7,110 bases of DNA from Marinosulfonomonas sp. (GTDB taxonomy: Bacteria > Pseudomonadota > Alphaproteobacteria > Rhodobacterales > Rhodobacteraceae), in assembly GCA_019090845.1 (NCBI GenBank), contig JAHRVD010000006.1, positions 1-7,110 of the forward strand, given 5' to 3'. Positions 1-6,460 of this stretch are shown here, piece after piece. The stretch's first letter is position 1, and the number at the start of each line of letters is the position of its first letter. The translations under genes and the position numbers were made by a program. The notes under the pieces were generated by a model, which ran no database searches, had not been told where the DNA came from, and was given only the letters and a program-made list of their open reading frames with translations.

Positions 1-567
1 CGTGTGATGAGGTTTGAAACCGGGACGGACATCCAGACCAGCTATTCGGCGCAGTTTTATGACCTTTCGGGCTTGCAGGACCATCGCGTGCCAATGTTGG
101 AAATTGGTCGGTTTTGCGTTGATCCACAAACGTCGGGGGCGGATGTTCTGCGCACAGCATGGGGCGCATTGACGTTATATGTGGATCAGCAAAGGGTCAG
201 GTTGCTGTTTGGATGTTCGTCATTTTCGGGAACTGACACGCGGCCCTATCTGGATGCATTTGCTTTGCTAAGCGGCCAATATCTGGCCCCAAACCACTGG
301 CGGCCAAATGTGAAGGCAGCTGATGTCGTTCGGTTTGTTGCCCCCCCATGCAAGATTTCGGATGAAAAACAGGCATGGGCAAAGCTGCCACCTTTGTTGC
401 GCAGCTATCTGGCGATGGGGGGCTGGGTTTCGGATCATGCGGTGGTCGATATAAACATGAACTCGTTGCATGTGTTTACCGGGTTGGATATTTCGGCCAT
501 CCCGCCCGCGCGGGCGCGTCTGTTGCGTGCTGTCGCCAAATCGCCGGCGGTGGCGTGGCCGGCCTGA
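1..567 (+). CDS. olsB: L-ornithine N-alpha-acyltransferase OlsB, 5'-truncated by the window edge
   Basis: This GNAT-fold enzyme transfers a 3-hydroxyacyl chain from acyl-ACP to the alpha-amino group of ornithine. That is the first step of phosphorus-free ornithine-lipid synthesis, at the cytoplasmic face of the membrane. The visible 188 residues carry family landmarks: LEIGRFCV (residues 33-40 from the first codon), LFGCSSFSGTD (69-79; the family usually has a GCASFPGTD-like stretch) and, near the C-terminus, LPPLLRSYLAMGGWVSDHAVVD (129-150). A GTG and an ATG stand at bases 4-9, but the frame is open to base 1 (RVMRF) and this fits the middle of a family strand normally read as GTYRLLR. I therefore read the N-terminal part, perhaps 60-80 residues, as lying upstream of the window. 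The partner acyltransferase olsA is often adjacent but does not follow here. The stop is TGA at 565-567. The family call is firm; the substrate is inferred from the family. Confidence 0.85.
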   Translation, partial: RVMRFETGTDIQTSYSAQFYDLSGLQDHRVPMLEIGRFCVDPQTSGADVLRTAWGALTLYVDQQRVRLLFGCSSFSGTDTRPYLDAFALLSGQYLAPNHWRPNVKAADVVRFVAPPCKISDEKQAWAKLPPLLRSYLAMGGWVSDHAVVDINMNSLHVFTGLDISAIPPARARLLRAVAKSPAVAWPA

Positions 568-628
568 ATAAATCCTGTCGGCGAACAGGCATTGACCCCG
601 GCGGGCGCGAACGGTAGCCCCCGTTTCT

Positions 629-2446
629 ATGGCACGTGCACCCCTTTTACAGCTTTCCGGCATCTCGCTGACATTTGGCGGCGATCCAATTTTTTCCGGC
701 CTTGATCTGGTCGTGCAGCCGGGTGACCGGTTGGCTCTTGTTGGGCGCAACGGGTCGGGCAAATCGACCTTAATGAAGGTCATGGCAGGTTTGGTCGAAC
801 CAGATGCCGGACAACAGGTGGTCGCCCCCGGAACGCACGTTAGCTATATGCAGCAAGACCCTGATATGACAGGGTTTGCTACGCTTGGCGATTTTGCGCA
901 AAGCGGGTTGGATGATAGCGAATTTTACAAAGTTTCAATGGCTGCCGAGGGGTTGAAATTTGACCCTGATGTGCCGGTGGCAACAGCATCGGGGGGCGAG
1001 CGGCGGCGCGCAGCACTGGCCAAACTGCTGGCCGAGGCTCCCGATCTGATGTTGCTGGATGAACCGACCAACCATCTGGATATTCAGGCGATCGGCTGGC
1101 TGGAGCAGGAACTAAAACAAACCCGCTCGGCCTTTGTGCTGATCAGCCACGACCGGGCCTTTTTGCAGGCGTTGACGCGTTCGGTCTTGTGGATCGACCG
1201 GGGCGCGGTGCGTCGGCAGGATATTCGCTTTGACGGGTTCGAGGCATGGCGCGACAAAATCTGGGAAGAAGAAGACGACGCGCGCCACAAGCTTGATCGC
1301 AAGATCAAATCCGAGGGCAAATGGGCCGTCGAAGGCATATCTGCACGCCGCAAGCGCAATCAGGGCCGGGTTCGTGCCTTGGGCGCGCTGCGCGACGAAC
1401 GGGCGGCGATGATACGGCGTCAGGGCACCGCCGGTCTGGCTTTTGATGCCGGCCAGAAATCTGGCAAGCGGGTGATCGAGGCCAAGGGGATTACCAAGGT
1501 TTTTGACGGTCGCATGATCGTGAATGACCTGTCACTGCGTATCGCGCGGGGGGATCGTGTGGCCTTTGTTGGCCCCAACGGCGTGGGCAAAACCACGCTG
1601 CTGAATATGCTGACCGGACGGTTGGCACCCGACAGTGGAACCGTGACGCTTGGGACCAATCTGGAGCTGGCTGTATTTGATCAGAATCGCGCCGCTCTGG
1701 ACCCTGATCTTAGCCTTTGGGAAAGCCTGACTGGTGACGAAGGCATGCGGGTTTCGGGCAAGGCCGATCAGGTCATGGTGCGCGGCCAACCACGCCATGT
1801 TGTTGGATACCTTAAGGAATTTCTGTTCTCGGATGCTCAGGCAAGGGCCCCTGTTCGCAGCCTGTCGGGGGGCGAAAAGGCGCGTTTACTGTTGGCGCGG
1901 CTTATGGCGCGGGAAAGCAATCTGCTGGTGCTGGATGAGCCGACGAATGACCTGGACATGGAAACGCTCGACCTGCTGCAAGAGGTGTTGGGCGACTATA
2001 AGGGCAGTGTCCTGCTGGTCAGCCATGATCGGGATTTCATTGATCGGGTTGCCACGATGACCGTCGCGATGGAAGGCAACGGGCAGGCCACGGTCTATGC
2101 AGGGGGCTGGAGCGATTATCGCAATCAGCGCACCGCAACGGTCGCCGAGGCAATTACCACCAAGGCCAATCGCGCCGCACCGTCGAAAACCACGCGGCCC
2201 GCAAAAAACGCCAAATCCGACCTGAGCTTTACCGAACAACATCGGCTGGAAGAATTGCCGCAAGTGATCGAAAAACTGGAAGGCGAGATTGCAAAGTTAT
2301 CGAAATTGATGTCGGACCCTGATTTGTTCAATCGCGATCCGGCAAAATTTGCCAAGGCGAGTGCCGCGTTGAGCGAGCGGCAGCGGGCACTGGCCAAGGC
2401 CGAAGAAGACTGGCTGAAGTTGGAAGAGCGGGCCTCGGGCGGTTAA
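629..2446 (+). CDS. uup: ABC-F family ATPase, Uup type
   Basis: This is a soluble protein of 605 residues with two ABC ATPase domains and no membrane segments, as in ABC-F proteins that act on the ribosome rather than in transport. Domain 1 has Walker A GRNGSGKST (39-47), signature SGGE (121-124), Walker B plus LLDEPTNHLD (142-151) and switch His174. Domain 2 has Walker A GPNGVGKTT (315-323), LSGGE (412-416), LVLDEPTNDLD (433-443) and His466. The charged linker at about 205-270 is where the tRNA-interacting P-site motif lies in this family. The stretch MVRGQPRHVVGYLKEFLF (383-400) and the C-terminal coiled coil (about 536-600, after a basic Ala/Lys-rich spacer) mark the Uup subfamily. Uup proteins are linked to ribosome function and to transposon precise excision. 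The first signature reads ASGGE instead of LSGGx. The ATG at 629 has no strong Shine-Dalgarno sequence. It lies 61 bases after olsB on the same strand, so co-transcription is possible. All catalytic motifs look intact. Confidence 0.95.
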   Translation: MARAPLLQLSGISLTFGGDPIFSGLDLVVQPGDRLALVGRNGSGKSTLMKVMAGLVEPDAGQQVVAPGTHVSYMQQDPDMTGFATLGDFAQSGLDDSEFYKVSMAAEGLKFDPDVPVATASGGERRRAALAKLLAEAPDLMLLDEPTNHLDIQAIGWLEQELKQTRSAFVLISHDRAFLQALTRSVLWIDRGAVRRQDIRFDGFEAWRDKIWEEEDDARHKLDRKIKSEGKWAVEGISARRKRNQGRVRALGALRDERAAMIRRQGTAGLAFDAGQKSGKRVIEAKGITKVFDGRMIVNDLSLRIARGDRVAFVGPNGVGKTTLLNMLTGRLAPDSGTVTLGTNLELAVFDQNRAALDPDLSLWESLTGDEGMRVSGKADQVMVRGQPRHVVGYLKEFLFSDAQARAPVRSLSGGEKARLLLARLMARESNLLVLDEPTNDLDMETLDLLQEVLGDYKGSVLLVSHDRDFIDRVATMTVAMEGNGQATVYAGGWSDYRNQRTATVAEAITTKANRAAPSKTTRPAKNAKSDLSFTEQHRLEELPQVIEKLEGEIAKLSKLMSDPDLFNRDPAKFAKASAALSERQRALAKAEEDWLKLEERASGG

Positions 2447-2449
2447 CCG
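2440..2449. repeat. 10-bp palindrome holding two overlapping convergent stop codons
   Basis: The perfect palindrome CGGTTAACCG contains the uup stop TAA (2444-2446, plus strand) and the decarboxylase stop TAA (2445-2443, minus strand). The two genes therefore share their last bases, and no intergenic terminator exists between them. No T-tract follows on either strand. A stem this short would not be a normal intrinsic terminator; the arrangement is seen directly, and any function is unknown. Confidence 0.8.
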
Positions 2450-3828
2450 TTGGAAAGTTCCCGCAGAACCGTCGCCACCGTCATCACATCGTCGCGGGTG
2501 CAATCAAACTGGCCCACCTGAACGCGGATGACGAAATGCCCGTCGTGGCGGGTTTGAGACAGGTAAATACGGCCATCGTCGTTGATCCGAGTCAAAAGCG
2601 CCTCGGTCTGGGCGTCCGATTCAAAGCGGAATGTGAATAAAGACAGGCGCGGCTCGGTGATAATTTCAAAGCCGGGCAGGGCGGCGATTTCGTCGCGCAG
2701 TTCTGTGGCCCATGTGATGTGATTTCGGATCCGTTCGCGCAGGCCTTCCAGCCCGTAAGCACGCAGCAGGAACCACAGTTTCAGGGCCCGAAAACGCCGC
2801 CCCAATGGCACCGTCCATTCGTTAAAATTGGGCACGTCATTATGCTCAAGTGTCGCCAGATAATCGGGGCGAAGACTAAGCGTGCGCACTTGCGGTGCCG
2901 GGTCTGCCAGAAATTGCACCGAGCAATCAAACTGCGCGCCCAGCCATTTATGGGGATTGAAGACGACGCTGTCGGCACCGTCCACACCGGCCCAAAGCCC
3001 GCGCAATTCCGGGCAGATCATCGCCGATCCGGCCCAGGCGGCGTCCACATGGGTGTAAAGGTCGTGGTGTTTGGCCACTTTGATCAATGGGGCCAGATTA
3101 TCGCTGCCACCAACCGATGTTCCACCGATGGACAGGATTATGCCCGTAGGCAGATAATTGTTCGATTTGTCCAAGTTTATCGCCCGATTCAGCGCCTCTG
3201 GCTGCATAGACAGGGAATCGTCGGTTGGAATTCTACAAATATTGTCCTGCCCGATACCGGCAATCCGGGCCGATTTGTCGATCGAGGAATGGGTCTGGTC
3301 CGAGGCATAAATCCGCAAGCGCGGCGCGCCCGACAGGCCGGTTTCATTGCCCTGCCAGTTCAGCGCCCGCTCGCGCATCGTCAGGATCGCGCATAGGGTT
3401 GCGGTTGTTGCGCTATCATGGATCGTGCCCCTGAAATGGGTGGCAAGACCGAGTGCGTCGCGCAGCCAGTCGACCATCACGCCTTCAATTTCACTGGCCG
3501 CTGGCGAGGTTTGCCAAAGCATGGCTTGCGCTGCCATGGCTGCTGTCAGTTGCTCGGCCAGAATTGAGGCTGGCGCAGCGTTGGCCGGGAAATAGGCAAA
3601 GAAACGCGGGTGCTGCCAATGGGTCATCCCGTCGGGCACGATTGCTTCGAAATCGGCGAAAATATCTTTCATCGGTTCGGGTTGTTCGGGGGCGGATTTG
3701 GGCAGTTGGCGGGCAATGTCACCCGGCGCTGTGCGGGCGCGAACGGGGCGGTCGCGCAGGGTGCGGTAATAGTCGCGGGTCCAGTCGGCGGCGCGTTTGG
3801 ACCAGTGGTTCAGATCATCATGGTTCAT
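2443..3828 (-). CDS. Group II PLP-dependent amino-acid decarboxylase (aromatic-L-amino-acid decarboxylase-like)
   Basis: This fold-type I PLP enzyme probably removes the alpha-carboxyl of an amino acid to give an amine; the substrate is unknown. Numbering from the ATG at 3828 (461 residues, close to the family's usual length of about 470), it has DQTHSS with the ring-stacking His180, Thr237 in a GGTS stretch, VDAAWAGSA with the PLP-pyridine Asp262, and NPHKW with the Schiff-base Lys294. RPDYLA follows with Tyr323, the flexible-loop tyrosine whose replacement by Phe turns relatives into aldehyde synthases. PLGRRFRALKLWF is another strong landmark. An upstream TTG at 3864 would add 12 residues, but neither start has a clear ribosome site. 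I prefer the ATG because MNHDDLNHWSKRAADW matches the usual family N-terminus. The gene follows the PEP mutase-like gene by 51 bases and is probably the last gene of that operon. Close family alternatives include tyrosine, tryptophan or DOPA decarboxylases; glutamate decarboxylase is less likely. Confidence 0.9.
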   Translation of the reverse strand: MNHDDLNHWSKRAADWTRDYYRTLRDRPVRARTAPGDIARQLPKSAPEQPEPMKDIFADFEAIVPDGMTHWQHPRFFAYFPANAAPASILAEQLTAAMAAQAMLWQTSPAASEIEGVMVDWLRDALGLATHFRGTIHDSATTATLCAILTMRERALNWQGNETGLSGAPRLRIYASDQTHSSIDKSARIAGIGQDNICRIPTDDSLSMQPEALNRAINLDKSNNYLPTGIILSIGGTSVGGSDNLAPLIKVAKHHDLYTHVDAAWAGSAMICPELRGLWAGVDGADSVVFNPHKWLGAQFDCSVQFLADPAPQVRTLSLRPDYLATLEHNDVPNFNEWTVPLGRRFRALKLWFLLRAYGLEGLRERIRNHITWATELRDEIAALPGFEIITEPRLSLFTFRFESDAQTEALLTRINDDGRIYLSQTRHDGHFVIRVQVGQFDCTRDDVMTVATVLRELSNG

Positions 3829-3879
3829 AGGTTTGATTTGGCCATTTGTGGACGCCACTGACAAGATGCAGATGGCGGA

Positions 3880-4695
3880 TCAGCGCAACAATTCGTCCGT
3901 TATCTTTCCGGGCAACACATTGCCCACGGGTGAAAAATCGCCCTGCTCAAAGATCGCCTTGGCTGCGTCATAGATGACGCGATGCGTGGCCCTTGCCAAT
4001 GTTGAACCTAGCGAGATGCGGGCAACACCATAAGCGGCATATTGGGCGCGGCTGAGCGCGCTATAGGTTGGCCCTGCGGCCAATGCGTTCACCGGCTTAT
4101 CTGTGGCGTCGCAAATCCGGACCAGATCGTCGGCTGATTTTGGCAGCGCCACATACAGGCAATCGGCCCCGGCTGCGTCAAAGGCGCGTATGCGTTTCAG
4201 GGCCTCTTCAATATCATAATGGCCGTTCATGATGCCGTCAGCGCGAGCCACGAGCATGAAATCTTTGGGCAGGTCGCGTGCAGCGGCGGCCCCGGCGCGG
4301 ATGCGTTCCACTGCAAGATCAAAGGGATAGGGTGCACTGTCGGGCAGGGCCGTATCCTCGATCGAGATACCGGCAAGCCCAACCTCGCCTGAAAGACGCA
4401 CGGTTTGGGCAACCACATCGGGCGCTTCACCAAAGCCGTTTTCAAAATCGCCCGAGACCGGGATATTGACAGCTGCGACCAGATCGGCGGCGTGGGTCAG
4501 GGCTTCGTCACGACTGACATGCCCCATATCGGGGCGTCCGAGTGTGAACGCGTGTGCGGCAGAAGAGGTGCCAATTGCCTCTGCGCCAAGAGCGGCCAGC
4601 ATTTTAGCGCTGCCTGCATCCCAGGCATTGGCCAGCACAAAGGGATCGCCGGGGCGGTGTAACGCGCGAAATTCCGAACCGGGGGTGTGGGTCAT
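3880..4695 (-). CDS. Isocitrate lyase/PEP mutase superfamily protein, putative C-C or P-C lyase
   Basis: This is a 271-residue TIM-barrel protein of the isocitrate lyase/phosphoenolpyruvate mutase superfamily, whose members use Mg2+ to stabilise an enolate and cleave or form bonds next to an alpha-keto acid. Visible landmarks are ANAWDAGSAKML (22-33), the TSS loop (43-45), the metal-binding SGDFENGFG (Asp83, Glu85), ISIEDT (Glu113, Asp114) and LVARADG (Arg151). The active-site loop after SIED reads TALPDSAPYPF. It lacks both the catalytic cysteine of KKCGH-type isocitrate and methylisocitrate lyases and the EDKxxxKxxS signature of true PEP mutases. Phosphonate synthesis is therefore unlikely, and an oxaloacetate decarboxylase-like or other 2-keto-diacid lyase role is more plausible (inference). 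The start ATG overlaps the aminotransferase stop as ATGA, and AAAGGA lies 8 bases upstream, so translation is probably coupled. The exact reaction cannot be told from sequence. Confidence 0.9.
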   Translation of the reverse strand: MTHTPGSEFRALHRPGDPFVLANAWDAGSAKMLAALGAEAIGTSSAAHAFTLGRPDMGHVSRDEALTHAADLVAAVNIPVSGDFENGFGEAPDVVAQTVRLSGEVGLAGISIEDTALPDSAPYPFDLAVERIRAGAAAARDLPKDFMLVARADGIMNGHYDIEEALKRIRAFDAAGADCLYVALPKSADDLVRICDATDKPVNALAAGPTYSALSRAQYAAYGVARISLGSTLARATHRVIYDAAKAIFEQGDFSPVGNVLPGKITDELLR

Positions 4696-5864
4696 GCTGC
4701 AAGTCCTTTGGCGAAATCTACAAGTTGGATCATTGCGGCCTCAAATGCGCTGTCCTCGACAGTCATTGCGACCCGGATGTGCCCGGCGGCAGCAAGGCCA
4801 AAGCTTTCGCCCGGCATCACGGCTATGGCGTGGGTGTCCAGCAAGGCGTTGCCAAACGCCTCGCCCGTCATGCCGGTCGCACGAATATCGAGCATCAGAT
4901 ACATCGCCCCTGTGGACGGCACCGCCTGCAACACGTTCTGCCCATTGAGCACGCGTTTGGCTATTTCACGGCGGCGCAGGAACGGCGCGGAGATTTCCTG
5001 TTCAAGCTCGGTCCCGCGTTTGAGTGCATACTCGGCGGCGTCCTGAATGAAACCGGCCACCCCGTAGGTGGTATGGGTCGCCAGCGATATTAGTCGGGAA
5101 ATGGCCGCTTGGGGGCCGACGATCCAGCCGATACGACTGCCGGTCATGGCATGGCTTTTGGACATCGAGCCGATCACCAGCGTGCGCTCGGCCATGTCGG
5201 GCAGGGTGCGGGGGCTGATATGGGTACCTTCCCAAACCTGGGTGTCGTAAACCTCATCCGAAATCAGCCACAGATCATGTTTCAGGCAGGCCTCAGCAAT
5301 GGCGTCCATCGTTTCGGCGGAATAGACCACCCCGGTCGGGTTGTTGGGTGAATTTACCAACAAGGATTTTGCGCCCGGTGCTAATGCATCAATTTCAGAA
5401 AATTGCGGTTGGAAAGCGTTTTCCGGTCGGGTCTGGATGACTTTGGCAATAGCGCCAACGCCGCGGATCGTTCCGGGGTAGGTGGCATAATTGGGCGCAC
5501 AGTAAAGTGCTGTGTCGCCCGGATCGCAAACTGCCGAATGGGTTGCAAAAAGCGCCGATTGCCCGCCCGGGGTGACAAGAACATTGTCGGCCGTTGTGGC
5601 AATGCCGGTGCGTGCCTGCACCCGCGCAGCGATTGTTTCGCGCAAAGATTGTGAACCCGGCACCAGAGAATAGCCAGTTTTGCCTGCAGCGGCCGAGGCG
5701 CGCATCGCCTCAAGGATATCGGGGTGTGTGCGGATATCATGTTCACCGATCGTCAACTCGGTGATTTTCTGCCCCGCCGCGATCATCTTACGTGCCCGGA
5801 TGAACAGATCCCAGCCGTCCGATCCGCCGCCCGTCAATCCGGTTATTCTGCTGGATAGTTCCAT
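4692..5864 (-). CDS. PLP-dependent class I/II aminotransferase, AruH-like
   Basis: This 390-residue fold-type I aminotransferase moves an amino group from an amino acid to a 2-keto acid in the cytoplasm. Numbering from the ATG at 5864, it has a GYSLVPG stretch (64-70), NSPNNPTG (171-178, Asn175), ISDEVYD (Asp203, Tyr206), SMSKSH with the Schiff-base Lys236, TGSRIGW (Arg244) and GHIRVAM with the carboxylate-binding Arg364. Stretches such as HDLWLISDEVY, SKSHAMTG, GFIQDAAEYAL and AAGHIR resemble, from memory, arginine:pyruvate transaminase AruH of Pseudomonas. No aruI-like ThDP decarboxylase is nearby, so arginine is not assured as substrate. The usual GDPDFDTP is replaced by GEHDIRTHP (40-48). 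An in-frame TTG at 5885 would add 7 residues, but AGGAAA lies just before the ATG at 5864, so I chose that start. It heads the metabolic run, overlaps the PEP mutase-like gene by ATGA, and lies 95 bases after soxR on the same strand. Confidence 0.92.
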   Translation of the reverse strand: MELSSRITGLTGGGSDGWDLFIRARKMIAAGQKITELTIGEHDIRTHPDILEAMRASAAAGKTGYSLVPGSQSLRETIAARVQARTGIATTADNVLVTPGGQSALFATHSAVCDPGDTALYCAPNYATYPGTIRGVGAIAKVIQTRPENAFQPQFSEIDALAPGAKSLLVNSPNNPTGVVYSAETMDAIAEACLKHDLWLISDEVYDTQVWEGTHISPRTLPDMAERTLVIGSMSKSHAMTGSRIGWIVGPQAAISRLISLATHTTYGVAGFIQDAAEYALKRGTELEQEISAPFLRRREIAKRVLNGQNVLQAVPSTGAMYLMLDIRATGMTGEAFGNALLDTHAIAVMPGESFGLAAAGHIRVAMTVEDSAFEAAMIQLVDFAKGLAA

Positions 5865-5868
5865 GGCG

Positions 5869-5874
5869 TTTCCT
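5869..5874 (-). promoter_or_regulatory. Shine-Dalgarno site of the aminotransferase gene
   Basis: On the minus strand AGGAAA stands 4 bases before the ATG at 5864, with the core AGGA about 6 bases away. The TTG at 5885 has no such site, so this decides the start. Confidence 0.6.
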
Positions 5875-5885
5875 GTTTTTTTCAA

Positions 5886-5914
5886 AACTGGCCATGCTCC
5901 AGATGAAATGTCAA
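5886..5914 (-). promoter_or_regulatory. Possible promoter of the aminotransferase operon (weak)
   Basis: The 95-base gap between soxR and the aminotransferase contains a perfect -35-like TTGACA on the minus strand (5914-5909). The hexamer 17 bases further on is CCAGTT, a poor -10, so the call is weak. If real, transcription would start close to the aminotransferase ribosome site. No terminator hairpin with a T-run was seen after soxR, so read-through from soxR is an equally good explanation for operon transcription. Confidence 0.2.
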
Positions 5915-5959
5915 ATCAAGCTGTGTGATAGTGCCGTGCAAGACCTGTGAATTTGTCGT

Positions 5960-6418
5960 TTAATCGCCGCCCGGCTCGTCGCCCAACAAATAGCGGGGTC
6001 CTGCACCCCGGTCGCCTATGCGATCATCCGGGTTGTAAAGCGCGCAGGCGGTCAGCGAAAGGCAGCCGCAGCCAATGCATCCGTCCAGTTTGTCACGCAG
6101 CAGTTCCATCTGGTGGATGCGCGCGTCCAGCGAAGTGCGAAAACTTTTGGATATCCTGCTCCAGTCGGATTTTGTTGGCGTGCGCCCGTCCGGCAGGCCG
6201 CGAAAGAGCTTTTGAATTTCGGCCAGCGAAAACCCCAGTTTCTGTGATATCATCACGAACGACAGCCGCCTGATGTCCGCCCCCTCGTAGCGACGCTGCC
6301 CGGTTTCACTGCGGTCCGGATTGACCAGCCCTTTTTCTTCGTAAAACCGGATTGCCGAAACCGCCAATCCAGTGCGTGCCGCCAATTGCCCGATCGTCAG
6401 ACCACCTTTGGGTGCCAT
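5960..6418 (-). CDS. soxR: Redox-sensitive transcriptional activator SoxR (MerR family)
   Basis: This 152-residue dimeric regulator senses redox-cycling compounds and superoxide through a [2Fe-2S] cluster and then distorts its promoter to switch on transcription. From the ATG at 6418 it shows a MerR winged helix-turn-helix (LTIGQLAARTGLAVSAIRFYEEKGL, 7-31, then the QRRY wing at 41-44), a dimerisation helix (about 86-112) and the SoxR cluster signature DGCIGCGCLSLTAC. The ligands are Cys114, Cys117, Cys119 and Cys125, the CX2CXCX5C spacing of SoxR. The C-terminus (NPDDRIGDRGAGPRYLL) also matches the family, and the length is normal. An in-frame TTG at 6439 would add 7 residues but lies inside the operator; AAGGAG seven bases before the ATG at 6418 settles the start. 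The gene diverges from the VOC gene and shares its 77-base regulatory gap. As is usual outside enteric bacteria, no soxS is present, so SoxR probably controls its target directly. Confidence 0.96.
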   Translation of the reverse strand: MAPKGGLTIGQLAARTGLAVSAIRFYEEKGLVNPDRSETGQRRYEGADIRRLSFVMISQKLGFSLAEIQKLFRGLPDGRTPTKSDWSRISKSFRTSLDARIHQMELLRDKLDGCIGCGCLSLTACALYNPDDRIGDRGAGPRYLLGDEPGGD

Positions 6419-6425
6419 GAAAATA

Positions 6426-6431
6426 CTCCTT
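6426..6431 (-). promoter_or_regulatory. soxR Shine-Dalgarno site, overlapping the divergent -35 box
   Basis: AAGGAG on the minus strand lies 7 bases before the soxR ATG at 6418 and fixes that start over the TTG at 6439. Its last two bases coincide with the first bases of the TTGACC -35 box of the divergent promoter. Confidence 0.75.
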
Positions 6432-6460
6432 GACCTCAAGTAAGGTTGAGCAATTACTGT
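6430..6460 (+). promoter_or_regulatory. SoxR-controlled promoter of the VOC gene with SoxR box
   Basis: The -35 box TTGACC (6430-6435) and -10-like TACTGT (6455-6460) are separated by 19 bases, the long spacing that MerR-family activators such as SoxR correct by DNA distortion. Between them lies CCTCAAGTAAGGTTGAGC (6434-6451). The left half CCTCAAG equals the SoxR consensus half-site and the right half GTTGAGC matches CTTGAGG at 5 of 7 positions, giving a clean CTCAA-N6-TTGAG dyad. The layout aligns base for base with what I recall of the E. coli soxS promoter. The promoter points to the VOC gene, whose ATG lies 35 bases past the -10. Because the box covers the region just upstream of soxR, bound SoxR may also limit its own transcription (inference). 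Confidence 0.8.

Noticed and set aside
574..589. CCTGT/ACAGG inverted repeat between olsB and uup as a terminator
   Set aside because: The stem is only 5 bp with a 6-base loop and no T-run; too weak to call.
268..783. 171-codon minus-strand frame across the olsB end and uup start
   Set aside because: It lies antisense to two well-supported genes, its protein is rich in Arg/Pro/Cys with no recognisable motif, and it has no ribosome site of note.
2719..3396. 225-codon plus-strand frame inside the decarboxylase region
   Set aside because: It is fully antisense to a gene with intact PLP-decarboxylase motifs, and its translation shows no family features.
3829..3864. TTG start extending the decarboxylase by 12 residues
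   Set aside because: No ribosome site precedes it, and the ATG at 3828 gives the usual family N-terminus; the choice is not certain because the ATG also lacks a clear site.
4466..4948. 160-codon plus-strand frame across the lyase/aminotransferase junction
   Set aside because: It is antisense to two overlapping, clearly real genes; the composition is typical of a shadow frame in GC-rich DNA.
3880..5864. Phosphonate biosynthesis cluster (PEP mutase, decarboxylase, aminotransferase)
   Set aside because: The protein lacks the EDKxxxKxxS mutase signature, and the decarboxylase is PLP-dependent rather than a ThDP-type phosphonopyruvate decarboxylase.
6419..6439. TTG start extending SoxR by 7 residues
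   Set aside because: It falls within the SoxR box and bypasses the strong AAGGAG site placed for the ATG at 6418.
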